From: Cephalotrichum gorgonifer
Taxonomy: Eukaryota; Ascomycota; Sordariomycetes; Microascales; Microascaceae
Direction: 5' to 3'
DNA length: 64,000 nucleotides
Assembly (NCBI GenBank): GCA_900312665.1
Contig: ONZQ02000003.1
Span: forward strand, 1,158,986-1,222,985
Shown: positions 10,990 to 21,900 of the stretch, piece after piece
Position numbering within the stretch: the stretch's first letter is position 1
Layout of the letters: every line of letters begins with the position of its first letter
Notes under the pieces: model-generated
The model's database searches: none
What the model saw: only the letters and a program-made list of their open reading frames with translations
What the model was told of the DNA's origin: nothing
Translations under genes and position numbers: made by a program

Positions 10990-13428
10990 TTACTCGACGC
11001 TCATATGGTCGAGCCCCCTCTTCATGTCCTTAGCCCGGACGCCCGAGAGCTTCCGCTCGGGCTTGGGGTACGGAGGCCGTCCGCCTAGGATGTCCACAAT
11101 GTCCCTCAGCCCGGCCCAGTGAGAGGATATCGGGCGGCGGTTGGGCCAGTCCGTGTCCGTAGCCTCGAGCTCAGCCATCGGCGTGAAGACGACGCTCGCG
11201 CCCTTGATCCCGATCACAACCGTGCTGTAGGGGTCGTGCTTGACCTTATTTTGCGCCCGTCGCCCAAAGCTTTCTATGTGCTGGATGCACTTAATGGCGA
11301 GTCGTACCGCGCGGCAGCGGTCCATCGGCGAGGGGACGCCGCCCTGCTGAACGTGGCCGGGAATGCTGTCTCGGCTCTCGAACCGCTCGTTAGCTTCCTC
11401 GCGGATAATGTCGGCGATCAGTTTCGCCGTGTACACCTTGCTCGCCTTCTCGTTGACTAGGAGGAGACGGCCCGCGCGCGACTGGCCCCGGTCCTTCTTG
11501 AAGACGTCCTTGAGATGATTAACGTCCGCTGCCAGCATGTCGAGTGTAATGCCCTCCTCGGGCGTGTAGACCGCCGAAGCCCCGACACCCAGACCCGCGA
11601 GTGTGGCGATGTACCCGGACTTGCCACCCTGCGTCTCGATAACGAACACTCGTCGCCGCGTGGCAGAGGCCGACTGCTTGATCTTGTCGCAGTAATTGAC
11701 TAGCTCGTTGAGACAGGTGTCAGAGCCAAGCGAGTACTCCGTTCCCGGTACGTTATTGGAGATCGTCGCCGGTAGGATGCACATCGGGATGCACAGCGAG
11801 GGGAACTCATCACGGGCCTGGCGGAGCTGGGACACAGCGTGGAAAGCCTCGAAGCCACCAATCAGGAAGAGGGCGTCGAATCGATACTCCTCGACAAGGT
11901 TGGCAATGATTTCCATTCCCGAGTCGGCCGGAAGCTCCCGGTTGGTTCCAATCTCGGAGCCTCCCTTGCTAGCCCAGCCGTCGACTTCAAGCCAGTCAAA
12001 TGACCGCACTGCCCCGAGCGGCGCGTCGGCATGATGCCTCGCCAACCCAGCGAACCCATTGTGTATGGCAATCGGCTCATGGCCGCGGGACAGACAGTAG
12101 GCCACACCCGCTCGTATGGCTGCGTTCATCCCACCGGCCGGGGCACCAACGTTGATGAAGGCAATCCTCATTTTCTGTGTAGAGCTAGGTGAGCTAGTGT
12201 ACGGCTTGGTGGATACGGCTGACAGGGGAGGGATATAACTCACGTCCGCGTCCGCTACCTTTTCCCCATCTTCCAGGTGAACATTCGTACTCATGATATA
12301 CGACTTGTACTGATCAAGGAACTCGTGATCGCGAAGGTCCATTGCCTTTGCGAAATCCTTGGCCATGACAGCATTCGCGACCTCCTTGGTGTCCCTCACA
12401 GCCTCCATCAGATTCTTCCGCACAATCTTGTTCTCGTTGATGGCGATGAAGCAGGTGGGCGTTTCCGGGGTCGCCTCGAGCACGGCCTTGACAGCCTCGA
12501 CTCCCTGCAGCGTGGAGAGCATGCGGTCATAGGCGACAGCGGTTCCACCACGCTGAACATGGCCAAGCGTCGTGACGCGAGTGTCCAGCTTCAGGCCTTC
12601 CGGGTCCGCGAGGAGGTCCTTTACCTCGTTTGCCGTAATCTTGTTTCCCTCCTTGTCAATGGCACCCTCGGCAATGATGACAATGGTCTTCCTCTTTCCA
12701 AGCTTTCGGTGCCTCCTCACCGTGCTGCACATTTCGGCCTGCCAGTCGTCGCTTCTCGGCCTCTCGGGGATGAAGATGAAGTCCGCGCCCGTCGCCACGC
12801 CGCTCATCAGGGCAAGCCACCCACAGTGGCGGCCCATGACTTCTATAACGAATGCACGGGAGTGCGAGTAGGCCGTGGCCTCGATGTAGTCGACCATCTC
12901 GCAGACTCGCGAGAGCGCGGAATACGCGCCGACGGTGGCATCGGTACCAGACATGTCGTTGTCTATTGAGCCGACTATGCCGACAATGTTGAGGTGCTTG
13001 TAAGGCTCGACCTGCTCCGCGGTCAACTGTCCAGTAGCAACCAATTCTTCCACCAGGCCCGGCCACTCGGACCGGAACTTATCGGCACCGGTTAGGGAGC
13101 CGTCACCACCGGCGATGATGAGGGCGTCGATGCCATTCAGAATCATGTTCTTGGCGGCAACCAGCCGGCCTGCGCGCTCGAAGAAGGCCTTGCACCGGGC
13201 AGTGCCGATGAGGGTGCCTCCTTCAGAGAGCCAGCCCCGGACCTCATGCCACTCCATCTGGCGTATGTACTTTCCTCCCTGTACGAGCCCTTCGTAACCT
13301 TCATAGACGCAGTAGGCATCGCAGCCAAGGTGGATGGCCATTCGGACGACGGCGCGGACAATTCCGTTCATGCCTGGGGAGTCGCCTCCCGAGGTCATGA
13401 CGGCAATTTTCTTCTTAGGGGATTCCAT
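10990..13428 (-). CDS. pfkA: ATP-dependent 6-phosphofructokinase (eukaryotic two-half form)
   Basis: Catalyses fructose 6-phosphate + ATP to fructose 1,6-bisphosphate, the committed step of glycolysis, in the cytosol. Exons 13428-12244 and 12174-10990; 789 residues, the expected size for Aspergillus-type enzymes. N-half: ATP loop TSGGDSPGMNG (residues 12-22), GGDGSLTGAD (107-116), catalytic SIDND (154-158), MGRHCGW (198-204) and GHVQRGG. C-half, starting at MRIAFINVGAPAGGMNAA, keeps the fold but has SNNVPGT where the catalytic loop would be, as expected for the regulatory half. The intron 12243-12175 (GTGAGT to CAG) is 69 nt, stop-free and in phase 0, so retention would insert 23 residues into the hinge. 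ATG 13428 is chosen because it directly precedes the conserved region; an in-frame upstream start at 13599 would add 57 Ser/Pro/Thr-rich residues. Confidence 0.95.
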   Translation of the reverse strand: MESPKKKIAVMTSGGDSPGMNGIVRAVVRMAIHLGCDAYCVYEGYEGLVQGGKYIRQMEWHEVRGWLSEGGTLIGTARCKAFFERAGRLVAAKNMILNGIDALIIAGGDGSLTGADKFRSEWPGLVEELVATGQLTAEQVEPYKHLNIVGIVGSIDNDMSGTDATVGAYSALSRVCEMVDYIEATAYSHSRAFVIEVMGRHCGWLALMSGVATGADFIFIPERPRSDDWQAEMCSTVRRHRKLGKRKTIVIIAEGAIDKEGNKITANEVKDLLADPEGLKLDTRVTTLGHVQRGGTAVAYDRMLSTLQGVEAVKAVLEATPETPTCFIAINENKIVRKNLMEAVRDTKEVANAVMAKDFAKAMDLRDHEFLDQYKSYIMSTNVHLEDGEKVADADVSYIPPLSAVSTKPYTSSPSSTQKMRIAFINVGAPAGGMNAAIRAGVAYCLSRGHEPIAIHNGFAGLARHHADAPLGAVRSFDWLEVDGWASKGGSEIGTNRELPADSGMEIIANLVEEYRFDALFLIGGFEAFHAVSQLRQARDEFPSLCIPMCILPATISNNVPGTEYSLGSDTCLNELVNYCDKIKQSASATRRRVFVIETQGGKSGYIATLAGLGVGASAVYTPEEGITLDMLAADVNHLKDVFKKDRGQSRAGRLLLVNEKASKVYTAKLIADIIREEANERFESRDSIPGHVQQGGVPSPMDRCRAVRLAIKCIQHIESFGRRAQNKVKHDPYSTVVIGIKGASVVFTPMAELEATDTDWPNRRPISSHWAGLRDIVDILGGRPPYPKPERKLSGVRAKDMKRGLDHMSVE

Positions 13429-15426
13429 ATTGATTGTCTGAGCTCCGAATTCTCGAAACGGAATCGATGTTTCGAACGTCGGAGTAGACGAGCTCGGGGG
13501 GCGAAGGGAGGTTTCCGTTCGCGGAGGGGAGTTCGTCGAGGAGATTGGCGGGGTCGAGAAGGTGAAGGTGGGCTGTTTGATAGCAGAGACGGGAAGCAAA
13601 ATAAATGTCGAGCCCTGGTTTGTGCACCAGGATGGTGATGATGCAGACCTAGGATGGCAAGGTGTCTGCTTAAGCTTCTTGGGGGATAGGTTGTGACTCC
13701 AGACAGGGTTGAGGAGAAAAACAGAGAAAGTACGGACTATGGTGGGACAAGGTGGGAAAATATACTACTGTGAGTACCTCAGGACTAACGGCCGGTCCTG
13801 AGGGAGGGTATGCATAGCTCGAACCACCTTTCCAGCTAGAAGGCGGGTGGAGGGGTGGTTTCCCAGTCCGATAGTGGGGTGGGTGGGCGGCAGCCAAGCT
13901 TGGACCTTATCGTCTAAAGCAGTCAAGCCCTACGTAATAGCCAAGCTAGGGACCACCTGCCCGTACTCCCTAAGTACTCATATTATTGTACGGTACATGT
14001 ATATTAAACACACCTGTGGAACGCACACATTGGGACTCTCTCGTAATTCAACTTACTACGAAGCTACAAGTAGTCGTAGATACGGCCTTGCCAGTCATTT
14101 TAATTTGTCCACCTTGTTCTCGTTTGCAATATTCCCTCAACTTAGTCTTCCCAGCCCATTCTGCAGATCGACTCGCCGATTTTGATAAGTGGGCAAGAAG
14201 CAAGTCGATAAATTCGCGCTCACCGACCTTCGCTCTAAGACACAATGGACCCCACGCCCCAACAAATGCGGGTACAAGTATGAATAGCTTAGAGTCAAGG
14301 TGAGGAGCTATGGAGTCTAAGTACTGTGTACGACGCAACTACTTCGACCCCCTGCCGGGACGGATGTCCGCGATCGCCTGGTGCATGCGAGTATTGAATA
14401 GCATACCAAATTATACATAGGAAAACGAACCATTTGGTACCGCCACAATCATGCTTGGGCTCCTACATACTGGTATTGGGAAGCACTTGACGCAAGTAGT
14501 AACGGCGTTGCCCGGCCGGCTGGACGATATGGTCCCAACAGCTAAGAGGAGGCGAATGCTCAGACAGAAGCCACCAGTACGCAGCTGCGGCATTTTCCAC
14601 GTGTCGAGAGAAAAAATAGGGCCGACGAGCGGGTGACCGCAAAGGCCCACGGTGGTTATGCTCCATCATTTATACCCACATGACATAAAACATTCTATAA
14701 GCTGCTTGTTCTGAAATGTCACCCAGCAATAATCCGTTCCGTCATGTCAGTCCGTGCTCCGTAGTCCGTCGTCAGTCAACCGACACTCGGCGCCGGCCGT
14801 CCTTCAGGAAGTGGCACCATTATTACATATGCAGGAGACGAGTACAGGCGAAGATGCAGGAACTGATGACAGCATGAGCCAGCACGACTAGGTACTCGTG
14901 CAAGCCCTGGCTGGCTTCAAGTATGTCTGCATTTTACTCGTAGGAATGCAACCATCAATTACTCTTGATGTCAGGTGAAAAAATAGTTAGGAACGGAGTA
15001 CTTTAGTACCCTAGCTCACAATGTGTTACACTAGTTCTCCCTTTGGTTACGTCGACGGTACGGAGCATTCTAACTATGTGGGGGGCTGTCTACTGCCTGC
15101 CCCACTACAAGCCTGCTTGAGTGACATCAGTAATCGATAACAGAATATATCTTGTAAGCAAATGTGGTCACCCACCTCGAGCTGAAGTAATCAATTAACC
15201 AGATGTCTCCACCAAAACGCGACACCATCTTCACTCTAGCGTTGAAGAACAAAAGAAGCTTGCTAGATCACATAAAGCTCCGGCTCCAGCTCCAGCTCCA
15301 AGAGTATAACAATAGCCACGCCCAATGACCCCATAGACATCCCTGCTTGACTGCCGAGATCAATTCCTCCGGCGCGCGGTCGCCCTCGAACTTCGAACCC
15401 CCCCTCCCCATCTCCACATCATCATC
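13429..15426. other. Divergent intergenic region between phosphofructokinase and MED17
   Basis: About 2 kb serving as the 5' side of both flanking genes. No coding region recognised. It holds one TACAAGTA at 14273-14280, a near-palindromic GTACGGTAC at 13990, and imperfect CTCCAG triplet repeats at 15280-15300. The 150 nt before MED17 are C-rich with repeated CATCAT. Confidence 0.6.
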
Positions 15427-17570
15427 ATGGATTCCACCCCACCATGGCAGAACTCGTCCCTGCCGTGCCCCGTCCGGCCGTGGCCCATACCAAACGCCGA
15501 CCGCGGCCCCAAGAGCATATCCGACTACATCGCGCTCGTCAACCAGACACACCCTGGCGGGTTCCGCGCTCTCAATGTCGACAAGTTGAAGGAGGGCATC
15601 CAAGACGGCGACGAACCGGCCGACACGAAGATGAGCGATAGCGACGTTGCCGACGACGCGGATGACGAACCTGGCGCGAGGGACCCTCTGGACGCGCGGA
15701 ATGAAGCCCTTTTTAGCATCAAGTAGGTACAAGTGAGACTGCCGCTTTGCTGCGCTGACGCCTAGCTGACCCATTCTATTTGTAGTACTGCCCACCACAG
15801 CGCCCTCTTCGCTCTTGACCTCGTTTCCTTGCTCCTCACGAAAGAGAATCCGACGGGGGCCAGCTTCACACTACGGCAAGACCTCCGCGATCTCGTCGGT
15901 ATCGGAACCCTAGCGTCCCAGAAGCACGCGGAGTCCAACCTCGGCGCGGATAAACTGAAGGACCTGGGCCAGGTTACTGCTGGCTGGAACATCCTCGCAA
16001 TCGGCGAGACTAGGGAATCGGCGCAAAAGGCCGCAGCCCTGCTGGAGAAAGAGACTGAGAAAGAAGCCAAGTACTGGGCCGATGTGCTATCCGTTAGCGA
16101 GAGCGGGTGGTCCGTCTGTCGGCTTCCGCGCGAAAGGCATACCTTGGGCGTCCGGTTTGGCTTTAACGAAGGTATGGCCAATGCTTTCACAGTTCCCTAT
16201 GTTGAGAGGGGACACCCCCCCGCTAACGCATTGCAGCTTCATCCGAGTTCAAAAAGTATAGCCTCGCACCCATGCGCCGTGCTACCGACGGGTCGGTTGA
16301 GCTTGACCTCGGCATACTTGGGGGCCAGTCACAGCGACTCGTCGTTACCGTCGAGAGGGATGGAAAGGTCACCGGAACATCGACCCTGGATGCTCCTCTT
16401 CCGGAGGGCGAAAATGCTCCATTATCCGCCCACGTTCTCGAGGCTCGAAATACCGTCTTCTCACGCGAGCTGTGGCACGAGCTGCAGATGGAGGCTCGCA
16501 CCCTTCTCTCCTACGATGTCAAACAGTACGAGTCCTGCATAATTTACACCACAAAGCAGGGCGTCAAAATACGACTAGAGCTGCTCTCTCTCGATGAGAT
16601 TCCGCCCAGGCAGGAGGAGCTGACAGACAATACGCTCGCCGAGTCCGTACACATTGCCCTCCACATACTCCTATCACACGCGCATCGGCAGAACGAGACC
16701 CTCCGGTCAAGACCGCTACCTCCAAACCAGCCCCGCGGACGACTCCAGAACCAGTACCATCTCCTACGGCCCATCATAGCGCGCATGATTCACCTCGACG
16801 CTATTAAGGAGTGCACCAACTACGTCGGCAACCTCGTGAAGAGCCTCCGCAATGCGAAGATCGCCGACGCCAAGTTCGAGCTCCTCACAGCACCCCACGC
16901 CCTCGCGGACCTATCTAGCATCTCCAACGAGCGGGCCCATGTCAGCCCGTCTCAGTCCCTCCTCAGCAGCATCACGACGCCTCTCTTCTTCGCCGTAGAC
17001 CTCACCATCACCCCCGGCAACCGCATCTCCATCATCGGCCACACCTGGCTCCTGCCCGCCACGACGACGATCTACCAGATCAACCTCCCCACCACCAACG
17101 CCGACACGCCCAACACCCTCCTCGAGACCTGCCCCCCACACCGCGACTACCCCTCCATATTGGAGCTCCGCTGCTACATAAACCAGGCCGTCTCCTGTGC
17201 GCTCGCGTCCACGTTCCAGCCCCTCATGGAGCAGTCGGAACGCGCGCGCCAGTCGGAAACCGTCGGGTCCCTGTCCGAGGCCGAAGGCTACGACAGCGAT
17301 CAGGAAGGCTTCTGGTTGAAGTCGGTCGCGGAGACGACACTCGCCGCGACCGCCGCCTCGACCCCGCGCGAGATCGTCTTCAGCGTGGCCGGCCCCGTCG
17401 AGTCCCTCCATCTAGAAGTCAAGACGCTCGTGAGGACGAAGGAGCAGAGTGCCGAGGTGGTCAGGCACGTCTGGGGCGCCGACGAGGTATCGACGTACGA
17501 CGGGGAGGGGAGCGGGGACCAGGGGCTGGCGGATGTGTGTGAGGATCTTGTGGCGCGTGCCTACAAATGA
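15427..17570 (+). CDS. MED17: Mediator complex subunit 17 (Med17/Srb4)
   Basis: Head-module scaffold subunit of Mediator, which bridges activators and RNA polymerase II. Exons 15427-15722, 15786-16171 and 16237-17570; 671 residues. Donors are GTAGGT and GTATGG, with a GCTAAC branch site in intron 2, and phases match. Family features from the N-terminus: ISDYIALVNQTHPGGFRAL (residues 35-53), an acidic linker, RDPLDARNEALFSI continuing as NTAHHSALFALDLVSLLLTK, then GWNILAIGETR and the middle helical region HPLLRPIIARMIHLD-like segment (YHLLRPIIARMIH). The N-terminal ISDI/GGFR block, the ALFALDFVSLLL helix and the overall length agree with fungal Med17. The C-terminal acidic EDGEG-type tail ends in DLVARAYK. 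Essential in yeast; presumably essential here. Confidence 0.93.
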
Positions 17571-19116
17571 GCCACCGCCCCCCTTTTCCCCCCCCGCCCT
17601 ATCGATTCCTCTTTTGTTGTGCTGGTGCCGCGGCTTCATGTTAGGCGTAGTTGTGTGTTTCGGATTCGATTTACAAGGCGTTTAATAAGGGGCTATGGAG
17701 TGATTGGGCCTTGCTTCTTCCCTCGAAGCATGGACTGGAGATCCAATAAAAAGTATGGCGTTGGGGTCAGTTTCATGGGGCGGAGCGACGGACAACGGCA
17801 TGTGCTGTAAGGCGAGCAAAACAAAATATATGCAACTATCTTCTGTGAGACCAAATCTAGAGCCCCTCGTCATTTTTGCCAGCGAGGTTGGCGCAGCTGG
17901 GCGAATTGTCACTTACTTGCTTTTAATGGTTCACCCCTGTCCCACTCTCACAGCTAGCTCTCCCGCACCCCCTTCATTTTTTACACCGCATAAACTCCCC
18001 CCGTTCATCCCCACTGGTAAAATACTCCCTCCTCCAACTAATCAGGCGAGAATCCGTGCTGTCTAGTCGATGATATCATCAAGACCTCCGCCACGTTTTG
18101 GAAGAACAGTGTCTCAATATTGCCCTGATTGCGCTGCCCGATTTCATTATCCCCCTCTCTGGACCAGCGAAGGTGCACCGCCACGAAGGCTTGGACCCCA
18201 CCCGCCCCCGAATCAGGGAAGGCCCAATCTTGTTAGACAACCGAACGACCACCTCCCGCGTCCTCATTCGCCAGAAAGTGGGGGGGAGCTTCGAGGAGGG
18301 CGAAGTCGATGCAGCATTCGGGTGCGACTTGGACGGCATGGTACCACCAAGCTCTCTTCGAGCCGTCCCCCCTTCCGCACTGTCATCTCAGCTTGGCACT
18401 GGGACTTGAGGTTCCGTCTCTCTGGGGTCGGAGAGGAGGATGTTTTAAAGTTTGAAGGAGAGGACAAGAGGGAATGGTGTTTACTCTAATACAGCGTGCC
18501 CGGGCCATCCCGCTCCACGGCGTACTCGTAATATCAATGGTTTCACCGAGATCACGATACCGCGTGAGATCTCGCAAAAGTCGGGGGAAAGGGGTCAGAT
18601 AGGCTCACCGTAGGACATCCCCGAGACGTCTCACCTGCATCAAGCATCAATATCGTTTTCGCGAATCGGCACGGTACCGTAAGGCTGTGCCGGCCCCTCC
18701 TTCCACAAACAGACCACGGTCGCCGCCCTGTTTCTGGAAAGCGGAGTCTGGTCCGAAGATACAACCATAGCATCCACCCGCCCCCCGGTCGATCAACGAT
18801 TTCAAATCCAACTTCAGCCAAACCCTCGGGATCCAATTCCAAAAAACTTGAATAACATGGAGTGATCGTCTTTCCTCGCACTTTCTCGCCGGGGATCCCT
18901 CATTTCAACCTCCTCTCCTTTAGTGGTTTCCGATTGAATAGAGCTGCTACTCAACGCGATTGTGCCAGCAGCGAGATGACCGCACGCTCTCCGGCAGCTT
19001 TCCGGCAGACCAAGCTCCCCAAGGTCTCGAGTTGAAACAGCCGAATCCGACTCCCCGCCTTTCCCATTTTCGTCCGAACTCAGAAATAGGAGTCCTCGAT
19101 TTGGTAGGGCATCAGG
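17571..19116. other. Intergenic region, 3' of MED17 and 5' of phospholipase C
   Basis: I do not recognise a separate gene. Part of 18900-19128 may belong to the 5' UTR or to an N-terminal exon of the phospholipase C gene: one frame there (18981-19128) reads as Ser/Arg/Pro-rich protein (GRPSSPRSRVETAESDSPP), but joining it to the next exon needs an unusual AAG acceptor. Confidence 0.5.
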
Positions 19117-21900
19117 ATGTGCCTCCATGTAAGTCGTTAAAACTTGAACACTCACCGTTGTTCGTTGAAAGTGGAATCGCTAACGCTCCCGGCTAACCGT
19201 AGTTATCGCGAAGCAAGAAGGAGGCCCAAACCCCGACCACCGAGCCCAAGAAACGTCGCCCCACCCTACCTCAAAGCGCCTCTCAGATCCGGCCCCGAGC
19301 TCTCTTAAACCGCCTCTCTACCATAGCCTCCGTCCGCCTCCTCCTTGACGATAGGACATGCCCCGACATCCAAATCAGCGACGTCGATGCCCCGAGCCTT
19401 CCAAAGCTCGACAGGTTCCATATCGGCCCCGCAGCGCAGGAGCACTTGGAAAACGTCTTCCTCGACCTTTGTCGCCCTCTCCAACACCTTAAGCGAGAGA
19501 AGTTCGAGCAGTTCCTGCGCCAGACACAGGGGGAGGAGGGCGTGCGGTTGAACAAGGCGAGATATAGATACCATGAGTTCCGCGATATCTTGATGCTAGA
19601 ATACGGCTTGAACGCGATCCAGCGCCCGTTGTCGTATAGGAAGGACCTATCCAAACCTATCACCAACTACTTCATCAACAGCAGCCACAACACCTACCTA
19701 AGCGGTAACCAGTTTACATCAGCCTCCTCTCCCGAGCCTTATAGAGCTGTAAGTGCTTCCGTTTGCTCTCGATTTGCACGGCTCCCGCTGACTCTCTTGT
19801 GCCACCTAGGCGCTACTCCGAGGTTGCAGGTGCATCGAGATCGACGTTCTGAACGGTGATCCATCGTGTGTTGACTCAGCTAAGCCGGCAGTGCACAGGA
19901 GAACGATTTCCCACGAGTCCATTCCTGTCATTGTGACCAATATCAGAGACAAGGTTGAGGAGAAGCTGCAGTCCACGAAGCAGTTACTGCGGGATAGCTC
20001 GCCGGCCGCCCGGAAATCACCGAAGCTGGGCCCAAAGGAAAATTCAGATTCTAGCGGCAGCCAGACCCAAGTCTCCCCGGGCGGTAGCTCGGTAACCTTG
20101 GCTCAGCGGGAGACCCCCGAAAAGCACGCGAGGGAGAGATCGCGCTCGCGGACGTCGTATCCCAAGGCGGAGCCCATTGTTGCTCACGGGTTCACTGCTA
20201 CCCGCCCCTGCGGCTTCCGAGAAGTTTGCAGGGTGGTCAAGGAGTCGGCATTCGAAACCACAGACTTGCCCATAATCGTAAGCCTTGAGGTCCACGCCGA
20301 CCATGACCAGCAGGAGGTCATGGTTCAGATCATGAGGGAGGAGTGGGGATGTTTACTCCTTGAGAAACCCCTAGATGGATGCGATCCGAAATTCAACTCG
20401 CCAACGCTTGGTGATCTCCGGAACAAAATCCTCGTCAAGGTCAAGAAGGCACCGGTAAAGCCATTCTGCTCGTTTGGCTCCGACTCCCTTACACCCGTGC
20501 GTACCCTCGATGACTCCATATCTGACGACGACCATTCAACCAATCCAACTCCACCGTCTCCAGCGATGCAACCGTCCAATCCGGTGGAACCCAACGCGAA
20601 GAAAGTCACCATCTCGCAGAGCCTAAGTAGCCTATCCATTTACAGCTTCAGTCAGCACTTCAAACACCTTGATAGCAGGGCTGCAAAGAAGCCCGGCCAT
20701 ATATTCTCTGTTAGCGAAAGCCGAATTCACGAATTAGTCGCCAGCAGCCCAGCTCAAATATTTCACCACAACAAGAGCTTCTTCATGCGTGCCTTCCCTG
20801 ACGGAACGCGGGTAAACAGCTCTAACCCGGATCCATCGCCGTTCTGGCGGCAAGGTGTGCAGATGGTGGCCATGAATTGGCAAAGCCTCGACGAAGGCAT
20901 GATGCTGAACGAGGGCATGTTCGCAGATGAGCAGGGCTGGGTTCTTAAGCCAGCAGGGTACAGGGGCGTGGACAAGAATACCCAAACTCACCTAGAAGTT
21001 CCAAGGAAAACGCTCGACTTAAAGATAACGGTTCTAGCGGGCCAGCACGTTTCCCTCCCCGAAGAATGCGAAGGAACAGGGCATCTAGGACGCCTTCGGC
21101 CGATGGTAAAATGCGAGCTGCACTTTGAGAAGACCAAGGAGAAAGGAAACGGAGCAGTGCTAGAGTGCAAGCAAAGAACGAAAAATGGCGAGACGGATCA
21201 TCCCGACTTTGGAGGATATACTCTGTCGTTTGAGGGCCTCCGCGATATCGTGGAGGAACTGACCTTCATTAGGTAGGAAGCTTACCCCCTTTTCCGATCA
21301 TTCCTCTTTCCTGCCCCTACCCCTCCCACGACAGTCATCGAGGAGCGATAATAGGTACCTGCAACGCTGGCTCGACGGGCTCATTTGCACGTTGAGGTCA
21401 GTGTAACACCATTGCAGGGACCATGTAGGTTGCCGCGCTCAGAGGGAAGTCCTTCAGCAAGTGAACCACCCAAAACCCGGAGGCTTATGCGACTTCGAGT
21501 CGCTCAGTGTGTCACCGCTCCACGTTACGGAACTATGGCGTGGGCCGACAGGAGGCGACGCGACCAACACCAGGAATATCACCCTTTTGTTTTGCAGATT
21601 AGGAGTTGTCCCACCTGAGGCCACATCGTGACCTCGCATCACGCATCATTGTGACACGAACCAGCTTAAACCTTTCAACGTCATATCCGCTAACGTATGG
21701 CGCCCTTCTCTAGGTTCAAGATTGAGGACGAATACTCCATCCGCAATGGGGTTAGTACTCGAGAGCCGTTGTTGTCCTGGGCGTGTATTCGTCTTGACAG
21801 ACTACGCTGCGGATACCGATTTGTTAGCTTGTTGGACCCCAAGGGGAACCCAATTCGCGACGGGAAACTGCTGATCAAGGTGGACAAAGTTCACCGGTGA
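19117..21900 (+). CDS. Phosphoinositide-specific phospholipase C
   Basis: Hydrolyses PIP2 to IP3 and diacylglycerol in calcium signalling. Exons 19203-19748, 19810-21272 and 21714-21900 are well supported; a 12-nt first exon from ATG 19117 (donor GTAAGT at 19129) keeps frame but is uncertain. Model length is 735 residues. X domain: NYFINSSHNTYLSGNQF (first catalytic His near residue 166), RGCRCIEIDVLNGD, then VAHGFT (second catalytic His near 311) and LPIIVSLEVH. About 105 Ser/Lys/Arg-rich residues are inserted between IEIDV and AHGFT, where classical enzymes have only a short loop. Y domain runs about 456-570 (SIYSFSQHFKHL, SFFMRAFPDGTRVNSSN, GVQMVAMNWQ). A C2 domain follows (LDLKITVLAGQHVSLP, then WACIRLDRLRCGYRFVSLLD). 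The last intron, 21273-21713, is 441 nt, long for this window, with a CCGCTAAC branch near its 3' end. EF-hand or PH domains were not found in the visible N-terminus. Confidence 0.88.

Noticed and set aside
12277..12969. 230-codon open frame antisense to phosphofructokinase
   Set aside because: It lies fully opposite a highly conserved enzyme and is a codon-bias shadow.
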